This document shows, in pieces, positions 1-8,519 of a stretch of 27,486 bases of DNA. The notes under the pieces are model-generated. The model did not search any database and had not been told where the DNA came from. It worked only from the letters and a program-made list of their open reading frames with translations. How positions within the stretch are numbered: position 1 is the first letter of the stretch; each line of letters opens with the position of its first letter. A program made the position numbers and the translations under genes. Origin of the DNA: Isoetes engelmannii (lineage: Eukaryota > Streptophyta > Lycopodiopsida > Isoetales > Isoetaceae); contig JAANSK020078909.1 of NCBI GenBank assembly GCA_011763485.2, positions 1 through 27,486 of the forward strand, given 5' to 3'.

Positions 1-114
1 TTGAAGAGAGCTATAACAGGCCTTCGAGGACCGAACCCACGTATGTAGCAGAATACGGGGACGACTCGTGGCTAGGGGTGAAAGGCCAACCAAGATCGGA
101 TATAGCTGGTTTTC
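1..114 (+). pseudogene. Mitochondrial large-subunit (26S) rRNA fragment, nuclear insertion
   Basis: The stretch reads like the domain II region of a bacterial-type 23S rRNA: 'gaggaccgaaccca' followed by 'ggggtgaaaggccaacc' and 'gatatagctggttttc'. The details (cacgtatgt..., aatacgggg..., aagatcgga) fit plant mitochondrial 26S rRNA better than plastid 23S, which as I remember it differs in this block. Similarity stops abruptly at about 114, where the mitochondrial gene would continue with the sequence after 'ggttttc' and AT-rich repeats begin instead. It is cut on the left by the window edge. With a spliced nuclear gene and LINEs in the same window it is best read as a nuclear mitochondrial insertion (NUMT). 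An assembly chimera is the alternative. Confidence 0.85.
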
Positions 115-171
115 GTATTTGTTTTTACGTGTGCATTAACATAATAGTATTTGTTTTACGTGTGCATTAAC
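115..171. repeat. Two-copy tandem repeat directly after the rRNA fragment
   Basis: A unit of 25-26 bases starting 'gtatttgttt' and ending 'gtgcattaac' occurs at 115-140 and again at 147-171, separated by 'ataata'. The copies differ by one T in a T run. It begins exactly where the rRNA similarity ends, so it may be filler made during end joining. Confidence 0.8.
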
Positions 172-174
172 TCG

Positions 175-246
175 TGACAAACATTGGAGATAAGGTGACA
201 AAACATACATTGACAAACATTGGAGATAAGGTGACAAAACATACAT
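175..246. repeat. Perfect 36-bp tandem duplication
   Basis: The 36-base unit that starts 'tgacaaacattgg' is present at 175-210 and repeated without a mismatch at 211-246. The perfect identity suggests a recent duplication. Confidence 0.9.
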
Positions 247-412
247 TTTTATGCTGTTTAAAGGCAAACTTTTCTTCCATTTGAGAGGAAACTTGTGATA
301 TGTTTTTTCCGTGATTGTGGTTAGGTGCGAGAGAGTCTTTGCTTGGGACCTATACATTAAAAATCGAGACTATTCTTGACAAAAATATTTTGAGGCAGTA
401 AAAGGCAAATAA

Positions 413-554
413 AAAAACATTTTGAGGGCATTAAAAGCAACAACCATAACAACATTTTGTATTAGAGAATTTATGGGGGTCAGAATTCCGCCGTGAATTA
501 TCTGATACAAAATGTTGTTATGGTTGTTGCCTTTTAATGCCTCATAATGTTTTT
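413..554. repeat. Foldback: inverted repeat with arms of about 50 nt
   Basis: The left arm (413-462, containing 'caaccataacaacatttt') is the reverse complement of the right arm (505-554, containing 'aaaatgttgttatggttg'), with only a few mismatches and single-base indels. The spacer is about 42 bases. Weaker pairing continues outward on both sides. A transcript would form a long, nearly perfect hairpin like a foldback/MITE or a young small-RNA precursor. No transposase ends or target duplication could be identified. Confidence 0.8.
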
Positions 555-700
555 CTAATTGTTGCTTTTGTCGTCTTTGCTTTTAATTCCTGCAACAAGA
601 TTGCAAAATGTTGTTATGGTTGTTGCCTTTTAATGCCTCGGAATGTTTTTCTATTTGTTGCTTTTGCCGTCTTTGCTTTTAATTCCTGCAAACAAGATTG
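508..700. repeat. 96-bp tandem direct repeat that duplicates the right foldback arm
   Basis: The sequence at 508-603 (starting 'caaaatgttgttatgg', ending 'tgcaacaagattg') recurs at 604-700 with a handful of changes. The period is 96 bases. The left arm of the foldback at 413-462 can therefore pair with either copy. Confidence 0.85.
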
Positions 701-702
701 CA

Positions 703-3700
703 ACTTCTGATGTTCATCTACATGTAGGCCCTTACCTTGTAAAAACCAATGTATTCTCTAGGTTTTGGACTTGTCTTGCAACATCCATTTTACAAGAGCA
801 TTCCTCTAACTTTTGCAAAGCTTGAAGTTGTAATGTGTGATCATCCATGCGAAGTGCAGTTTATTTTTGACTAGCCATTTTTGTTGCATCTATGTTGAGT
901 TGAGGCATCCCTTTGTGTTGAAGCTGTATAGTCTGAGGCATGGTGTCCAACTCTTAATCACACTCCTAATCTAGGCAGCATTCTTCCTAACCTAGTGATA
1001 TTCGAACTGGGACAATCATTGTGTTGGGTTTAGGGTAGGGGGAGAGATGTTGGTATCCATTTCAAAGTATTAATTTTTTCGTACGAAATTATTTGGGAGA
1101 CGCTTTCCTACAATGATGAACAGAAGCCAGAGAAGATGGACAATTGTAGACAGAAACGATACTATAAAAGACATGTTTAATGCATAAGACCATGGAAAAT
1201 GTTAAAACGAGTTTTTTAAAGTAACATGACGCTCTCCAGGTGCTAAACTCTGAATATACATCTGACAAATGCATTTTGCTAAATTCCAAAGACACTGTGT
1301 TGTGACTTCACATAATACTCCTCTTTTTAGAATCCCATGGTGTTGCATGTAATAGCTTTTCGAGAATGTTCAAAGTTATCCTTGCTTGGGAAATGCATTA
1401 AAAACCATGTGTCTTGACCCAACATTTTAGAGTCAAATAGTATTGCATGTAGGCTAACAATTTAAAGATGCGGAGAGATTTTCTTGCGCGAGGCCAACCA
1501 ATAATGCTTTCCTTGAATTGAATATAGTAGAAAAGAATCGTGCATAATGGTAGCAACAAGGATTAAATTTGACACATCATAAGAAAATTGGCTAAGTTCA
1601 ATACGGTACAAAACTCACAAGCTTGTCTCAATTGGGTGTCACTCTTGATTGTACCTTTGTAGATGATGGTGGTAGGCAAGGATGGGAGCGAAAGAACTGC
1701 CAGTGGTCATTCATTGTGTAAGATAACACCGATTTGTTAAGACTCTGAGGGAAATTTTTGGCTAGAGCTAGCATGGAGGACGTCTGTCTATTGCGAATGC
1801 TAGATCTATGCAAATGCACCAAAATCGAGTTGTTTTCTTTGTTCCTATTTCTTTCTGACCAACGACATTCATTGGTGTAATATGATGCTGGTGATGAAAC
1901 AATATGTCGCTGGTTGTGTATATGGTCTGTTGCCGAGATCTTGAAAAAAAATAGATAAATTGTTATGCTACTCTTATCTGGTCTTTGACAGACAGATGCG
2001 GCATAGGAACTATTCTAAGGAAGTGTCTATTGGGAGTGTCTAAGGAAGGATGCGGCATAGCAGTATTCTTCACTTATAGCTTGAGAAGGCTATGACCGTC
2101 AAGCCCATCCAAGCAGAACATCTGCTCAAGGTCGAACTGCTATTTCTGCAAATGGTTGGAGAAGCCATGGCTTTGCACTAACTTCCTAACTTTTAACACT
2201 GATAATTGTAGGGAGCTTGCACTGGTTATGGCGATGCAGCTATTTCAATAACATGCTCAAGCTTCAGATATTTGGAACAAGCCAAGGGGGGTTCACCTTG
2301 AAATGTCGTATGAACCATCTAAGTTATAAGAAATGAGTTATTTTGGAGTGCTTTTGTACGAAAATATATGGAAAGGGGTGGTTTTTTGTCAAATTTTGCA
2401 GCGTTTTAAGCCTGTACATTTTTGAAATGGGTATTTTTCTAGATGTTTTGCACCGTATACTAAGGGTTTTCTTGATACCCTAGTAACGCAGATGCCATAT
2501 TTGTATTGTACATAGGTGAATCCCCCCGGGAACAAGCAGGGTAAGAGTTAGATCCATCTTGCTACTTTTAGAGGAACATATCCCCGCTTAACGTCGATCT
2601 TAATGTCGATCTGCTTTTTCCAGTGAATCCCTTTTTTCTAGCTATGGTCATCGAACTACATTAAAATGACGAATATCTCCGGATTCGATATGTAAAGATG
2701 GGATATTAGAGTTTTGAGAGGTGAGCTGGTTAAAAATGAATGTGGTTGTCTCCATAATTATAAGTGGAATATTTAGATGTGGTTATTCCAAATGCATTTA
2801 CTCTCTTAGGCCACTCTTGTTATGCAGATTATTTCCTTATGGCAAACATTTGTGCAAATGCTGATGTTGAATTGTGGAGGTCAAAATGAATGATGATTCT
2901 GGTTCTGATTCTTGGGGAATATCAAGTGCCAATTCACATGTTTTTGAAGTTACTAGGCAAGTTGAAGAGTTGGATGCCATTTCTTTTATTAAATACTTGA
3001 TGAACTAGGATTCAACGCAAACATTAATGAACTACAAACTTGATGAACTAGGCCAAATATATGCATGAACTCATTCCTTTTTATTCCCTTTGAGCAGGAA
3101 CAGGAACAGGAATAGGAGGAGGAGGAGGAGGAGGAGGAGGCGGTTGATGCTGAAAGAAGCTTCAAGGAGACGAAGGTGACTTAAACTGAGGTAAACTGGA
3201 TTTAAAGTAGAAATGTTTCCTTGAATGGCATGCTTCTTTAGATTTTGTTTTTCTACCCTGAGGCATTTGAATTCGGTTCTTACATGCTTCTTATTCATCC
3301 TTGCGTAGAAGGAATTGGGATTTAGATTGTAGCAAACATTTTTGAAAATTTGGATGTGCCATTTTAAATGGATATAATCTATTCCTTGAAAGATGGAGCC
3401 TCTCTTATTAGGTGATGTTTGACCTCAAGAATAAGTGGTCATTCCTTGATCCTTTACCATATACTCTGTTCAAATAAATATCTTAGCAGCATTTTGATAA
3501 CAATTTGTATAATGGTGCCTAACTTCCAGATTGCATGTTCCTTCCCGTCTTATTCCTTGACTAGGAGTTTCAACGATTGGAAAATTATGGGACAGTTTCT
3601 TGCTTGAGTTTTAAAGAACTGCATTGTGTGTATTTATAGGATGTGCATCATGCATGCCTTAACTCGAATTTGAGGCAAAGGTTGCAAAGGTACATCTAGG

Positions 3701-4120
3701 TATAAGGGGTCAAAAATGTTAAAAGCGTACGGGATAACTTAAGAAAGTGGAAGGTTGTGGGTATGTATTTGTATGGCAAACCGTATGTGGGCTGAGCTGG
3801 AAATGGGGATTTGTGTGTGGCAGTGGTCGAGGGGGTTTTTTGTGCAAGTTTTAGGTTTCCAGTGAAGCGTGAATGGAGGAAGGAGGACATGTATTTGGGG
3901 AGCAGATCCACGTTTCTGTTGTGGAGATTTTGTATGCATGGATGACGTTCAAATTCGCCATTGTTCAGGCCAGTTTCTTATGTTCCTGCTCATGCTTTGT
4001 GGATTTCGGGTAATCCGTTACTGTATTTTCGGTGGTCTTCACTTTGGATGATGCGGCTGTGTCTTCTGTGTTGAATCTTGTTTTGAGTAATTGAACACTG
4101 CTTCATGCTTTGGGGTAAGA
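703..4120. other. Non-coding stretch without a recognisable gene
   Basis: Only short, unsupported open frames occur here on either strand. Visible items are a repeated 'ggcatag...aaggaa' motif near 2000-2060, a purine trinucleotide run at 3115-3139, and two weak exon-like pieces. The first (2887-3009) would encode about 40 residues beginning MNDDSGSDSWG. The second (about 3097-3175) is Glu-rich and carries an in-frame stop. These could be relics of an acidic host protein, but I recognise no domain and do not call a gene. Confidence 0.5.
3115..3139. repeat. (GGA)n microsatellite
   Basis: About eight uninterrupted GGA/AGG units, preceded by an imperfect 'aggaac' run. Confidence 0.9.
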
Positions 4121-4154
4121 TTCAGTTTTGTTTATTCAGTATATAGGCATCCTT

Positions 4155-4215
4155 TTGGTTTCGAACCCGCAGCAGCGACCTGCTTGGTAACATTTCATTC
4201 AGTTTAGGAGAAGTG
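4155..4215 (-). other. Possible tRNA-derived relic (B-box-like)
   Basis: On the minus strand the sequence reads 'ggttcgaaacc' at 4157-4167, a match to the RNA polymerase III B-box consensus GGTTCGANNCC. Upstream on that strand 'aagcaggtcgctgctgcg' resembles the anticodon/variable part of a tRNA-like SINE head. No convincing A box was found, so this is a weak call. It lies just upstream of the Rep gene. Confidence 0.25.
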
Positions 4216-4293
4216 CATTTATCCTTCCGCTTTGCAATTGTCACTTGTGTTTGGAATTTGCCATTGCAATCTGCATGTTTGCTTGTTGGAAGC

Positions 4294-5332
4294 ATGCTGA
4301 AGAGGCAAGCTAGAAAAGGTAAGGGGAAGTCGTCCTTCAGTCTGTCCGCAGGCTCCATAGATGAACTGGTTGACGTTGGAGGAAGAGGTAGTAGGCCCGC
4401 TAAGTCTACAGAAGATGAGAAAGTTATAGAGGAAGGGTACGACCTGCTTGATGTTAGTGTGATGCTGGGGTACGCTGGAATGGATGTTCCAACCTATTTC
4501 TTCAACCGTCTTGTTGATTTCTGCAAGGCAGAGACGGTGTCCGGTGCTGTGGCATTGGAGAGGGGGGTCTGAGCTAGATAATCTCCATTGCCAGGCAGTG
4601 TTCAGGACTGCTATTAGAACTCCTAGACAGCTGAACGCTGCAATAAAGAAGTGCTTTGATTGGGGTGCTAAAAAACTTGCTGGTGTTCTGCTCATATGCA
4701 AAGCCCTCAAGAATACAAAGCTACATTGCTTCGAGGGTATCCTGGGGTACTGCCTCAAAGATATGTGAAAAGTGCATTACAAATTTTGTTTGCACAATGT
4801 CACTGAGCATCAGATTGAGGTTGGTAAAGATTTCTATCTCATGTATGGTGCAGGTGACATAAAGAACCTTGTTGTTTTAGACAACAGGAACCTCCTTCAC
4901 AGAGCTGGCCACTATGTAAACTGTCATGGTAGGAAATATGTGACGGCTAGTCTGGTTTATACTGTGTGCCGTATGTTGCATTCTGGAAAGTTTGTTCTGT
5001 CAAGCCAATGGATCATGCCCACAAACACAGCATTTATTTTTGAACACAGTGTGAAGGCTGCGTGGCGGATTACCTTAAATCCGCGGCAAGCCATGCCCAG
5101 TGATGTGAGATGCATTCTGTTTGGCGTCCCTGCTGGAATGTTGATTGTGGAGAGGGTGGGCAAGGCACGGAGATGCTACTGGGATGATGTCCCATGTGAA
5201 GGAGATGACGATGAGCATTTTGTGGACGTGGAGCATGATGAATACCGACCTGGAGCGGAGGAGGCCAGGGGTGCGCTTGGAGATGATTTCATTTCTTTGG
5301 ATTTCTCGGACTATACAATGGCGGTGGGCTAG
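4294..5332 (+). pseudogene. Replitron-like single-tyrosine HUH (Rep-type) transposase, broken
   Basis: I read this as one decayed gene beginning MLKRQARKGKGK at 4294 and ending FSDYTMAVG at 5332, with the coding frame interrupted about twice. The middle carries the layout of an HUH endonuclease. An 'ALERGG' turn precedes 'LHCQAVF' (near 4590), which fits Rep motif II of the HxQ type seen in circovirus-like Reps. About 50 residues later comes 'GYCLKD' (near 4750), which fits motif III YxxK with one catalytic tyrosine. A C-terminal domain of about 110 residues follows ('FYLMYGAGDIKNLVV', 'SQWIMPTNTAF'), then a very acidic tail (EGDDDEHF, DVEHDEY). No helicase motifs follow, unlike Helitrons. 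Replitrons (HUH domain plus an adjacent possible oligomerisation domain, no helicase) match this and are known from non-seed plants. Motif I is not clear. An endogenised CRESS-type Rep gene is the alternative. Family assignment rests on motifs recalled, not on a search. Confidence 0.6.
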
Positions 5333-5644
5333 TGTGATGATGCACTGTGGTGTTCATGTGCATGTCAGTTGCGGTTTTGTTAATGTTGTTTGTGTTTGTG
5401 TGGTTGTGTTTCTGTCAACATGTTCTGAATGATTTGAATGTGATGTGTAGATACTGTACTCGGAAAATGGAAAGAAGAGATTTTGAAAAAGAAGGGAATG
5501 GGTTCCATGTAGTCTGTACATAGGATAGTTGAAAAAGGGAAAAGAGTTCTTGCGTACTTGAAATAGTAAAAGAAGGAATTGCATACCGTGTGTATATATT
5601 TGACTGTGAATATCATATGCTTGTGTGCATGCTTGCATGGGAAT

Positions 5645-5723
5645 AGCCCCCCGGCTTTAAGCCGTGGAGGAGTATCTTGGAATCCGCACAGCGGAGGGGG
5701 TCCGAATCCCCCTGCTCCTTTTT
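5645..5723 (+). other. Compact structured element with tRNA T-arm-like hairpin and T run
   Basis: Four stems can be drawn. First, CCGGC/GCCG(T)G around 'tttaa' at 5651-5667. Second, a 7-bp closing stem AGGAGTA (5668-5674) with TGCTCCT (5713-5719), which includes one G-T pair. Third, TCCGC-aca-GCGGA (5683-5695). Fourth, GGGGG-tccgaat-CCCCC (5696-5712), which is a tRNA T-arm in geometry and close to it in loop sequence. A run of five T follows (5719-5723), as at the end of RNA polymerase III genes. I cannot fold it into a standard cloverleaf. It may be a tRNA relic with a long variable arm, a small structured RNA, or the hairpin end of the HUH element whose gene stops about 310 bp upstream. Confidence 0.5.
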
Positions 5724-7320
5724 ACTTGTGTATTCTGATCTTTTATAGGGTGGAGGGCGTGACCTGGTGGCAGCTCTTCTTGTAGTTTGGTGTATGCTGA
5801 TTTGACTTGGATGTTGACCAAATCATTGACTTAGCAACCTTTGCTGAGAATCATAGGCCTACGTGGAAATTCGGGTTTGATCCCATCTGAATCTGGGCGG
5901 ACGACCCAGGTTCCACTAGAAGGAATCTTTTTTAGAATATCCTGGCCATTGATTTGACTGATTTCCATTTCATTTTCTAAGTCTGCTTTGAATAGAACCT
6001 TTTACATGGGACCCAAAATTTCATGCTTCACGTACCATTTTTTTTTAAGATCATGTGGCATGGATCTACAATCATATGCCATGTAGTTGAGCTTCAAATG
6101 ATTCCCAGGTTATGATTATATTGATGAAGGGGGTTGTCTAATTAAACATGATACTTGCTGCATCTTTCAGTTCTATATGAAAAGGGAAAGATGCACCTAT
6201 ATTAAAATACCTGATTGTATACTACATCTATTTTTGAAAGAATTTATATATTCTGTACCTTGTTAATTGAAGATATTATAGGTGCGTTGCCAAAGCACAA
6301 GTCACAAAATAATGGAGTCCTTGCACTATCATTGAAGCACATGTACGATAGAGTTAAAAAGTCCATAGCTAGCTGATGCTAAATCCTATAATTTTTAGAC
6401 TACAAGAATTTTTTAAACCAAAATTTTAGAATTTGTATCAAAGTAATTTCAACTTGACCGTTTTTCTTTTATAATGAAGTTCAATTGTTATTGATAAACT
6501 ACAATACAATATACTTTGTTCCTTTCTATTGTGTCTATGATAATTTAAACACAATTGATGCTTTAGATTTATCAACCTTTGATGATCTTCAACATCATTC
6601 ATCTTCTCCCTCCACTTCTATTCACATCTAATGTGATAGTATCAGTATGCTACTAGAAAATTGGACTTAGTAGGATAACTAAAGAGGGCGTATCAATTGT
6701 AAAATTGAAATTAGTAGAATAACTAAAGGGTGCATATCAATTGTTGAACAATGCAACAGGGAAAGATTTTGAATCTAAGATTTCAACCACATAAATGTCC
6801 ATGTGAATCTTTATTATGTACGGTCTCTATCGCCCACATGGACCTTCCATCTAGAACCAAACCAATGGCCTAGATATGTTTATGCGATCGATGGGTATCT
6901 TGAAGTTCGATATATTGGGAGAAAATTTTGCACAAATGCACGACCAAATCATAATGTATAGGAAAAGAAACCTAAAACTCTTACCAATAACGTTCTGCTT
7001 TCTTGGCATTAAGTTGCTTCCAAATGTGAGCATGAAAAGAGCATAACATGCATACTAGAACCAAAGAGATCACAACCACCTATTAGAATGCGTGTAGGCT
7101 GCAAGTCATGTGAAGACAACTTAGCACGAGCAACATGCAAACAATGCCCAGGTAAAATAACACTTTCTTCTAAAACACTCACAATTCTAGCCCAACCAAA
7201 AGTGGGGATTTCAATTTTGGAATGATAATGCAAAATTTCTTCCATTTGAAGCATCCGAAATTCCTCACAAGCATTAACGATTTGCATTCTTACTTTTCGA
7301 CTTAGTCGAACATGCACCTA
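5724..7320. other. AT-rich non-coding stretch
   Basis: No frame with a recognisable domain was found on either strand. The longest minus-strand frame (7009-7317, 102 codons) has no family resemblance and sits in sequence that partly resembles the degenerate repeats to its right ('gcccaggtaaaataacactttc' recurs in altered form near 7715). I regard it as a chance frame. Confidence 0.5.
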
Positions 7321-7830
7321 TCATGAAAGTAATGGCCGGACAAAATATAACACTTTCTATAAAACCTTCGCGCATCTAGCTCGAGGAATATCAAGCAACT
7401 CCTAAAAAAATAACTCCCTCAAAATCCACACAAATCTAGCTCGACCAGCACCCACGTAATGCTTGGCTCCCAAAACCCTCGCAAATGTAGCTCGACCAAT
7501 GCCTAAGAATGCTTGCAACGTATCTAGAACTTTATCAATACTATGTGCTTGGCTTAGAGAACAAGAAGGAATCCTTCTCTCTCTCGCAGCAAAAATTGCT
7601 CGCAATCATAAGGGAGATACTTGCGTAAGGATTTGCACTACTTATTCTTCAAATGCTCTTCCCAGGATGATGAAGTCAACTTGGCCTGACATGCATGAAC
7701 ATTGCAAGCATTTTCCAGGCAAAATAACGCTTTTGTTAGCTTAGTTCGAGCAATACTCAGGCAAAATGTCACACCCCCCTAAAGCCATCTAGCTCGACCA
7801 ACGCCCGAACTTTCCTAAAACCGTTGCACA
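7321..7830. repeat. Worn tandem array with 'ctagctcgacca' core
   Basis: The core 'tagctcga(cc/gg)a' recurs near 7376, 7436, 7490 and 7787, with a related 'ttagttcgagcaa' near 7740. Spacing between the first cores is about 55-57 bases. The sequence after each core is alike ('atgcc', 'acgccc', then 'aaaac...tcgca'). The units are too diverged to give clean boundaries. Origin unknown. Confidence 0.5.
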
Positions 7831-8099
7831 TCCAGCCTTACAAGCGCCCCAAAAATGCCCTGCAGATGACAATATATTCCTTGCTCAATGCCTATGTGCA
7901 TGCACACATTATCATCTTGGGTTCACCAAATGCACGCACATCGGCTAATGCTCGGCATCGTTGGGCACACGTTTCTAGTATTATATTGTTATTGTTGTTT
8001 TGGCATGAGAAGCCTATAGCTCGTAAATGTTTTTTGTTGCCTTGCACACATGATCAACCCCTCCATTTTGGAGTTTTGTTCGAAACATTTTAGTAGCCC

Positions 8100-8519
8100 T
8101 GCAATTGTTCAAGCCCTTCAGATGAATTTGGCTCCTAACTGGACTGAAGAAGCAGTTTTCTTACTGATGGAGCGCCCTAGGGTTTCTGCTGGAGACTGCT
8201 TCACATTTCTGTCCATAACTTGAGCTACCGATCTCAGTTTTCAGTGTTTTTTAGCTCGTTTGAAAGCTTATTCAAAGCTCTTTCCAATGGTGTGTAGCAT
8301 CATTGGTTTCTGATTCCGGCTGACAGCATTTTTGGCCCTGACAGATTTCGGCCTTGATGGCTCCTGCTCGGCTGGACTCCCAGTCCAAGGCTAGTGGGTT
8401 GATGGAGTCCCATGGCTTGGGATTGAAGCCACGGGAGGGTTAGCCTTGGCGGATGTAGGGGGAGAGATACGCCTTCCCAAGGCGTGTGTTTGGGTGTGCA
8501 GAGCGAGTCCTAGAAGGTA
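8100..8519 (+). other. Probable LINE 5' leader
   Basis: This stretch lies directly before the ORF1-like frame, is more GC-rich than the sequence to its left, and has no long frame of its own. It contains the self-similar 'gcttgggattgaagccacggg' and 'ccttggcgg...ccttcccaaggcg' parts. I infer it is the internal-promoter leader of the LINE that follows. The 5' end of the element could not be fixed. Confidence 0.4.

Noticed and set aside
1-114. Plastid 23S rRNA fragment
   Set aside because: The wording around 'aaaggccaaccaagatcgga' fits mitochondrial 26S rather than the plastid gene as I recall it.
3112-3139. CRISPR-like or other functional array
   Set aside because: It is a simple GGA microsatellite. 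No array of spaced identical repeats exists anywhere in the window.
4219-4758. 179-codon minus-strand frame overlapping the Rep gene
   Set aside because: It is antisense to the HUH motif region, has no recognisable domain, and is explained as a shadow frame.
4294-5332. Helitron transposase
   Set aside because: There is only one tyrosine motif (YCLKD) and no helicase domain follows, whereas Helitrons have two tyrosines and a fused helicase.
5641-5719. A functional tRNA gene
   Set aside because: The T arm and a variable-arm-like hairpin are good, but no proper anticodon stem or D arm could be drawn, so it is reported as a tRNA-like structure only.
7009-7317. 102-codon minus-strand frame
   Set aside because: It overlaps degenerate repeat-like sequence, has no family resemblance and no supporting exon structure.
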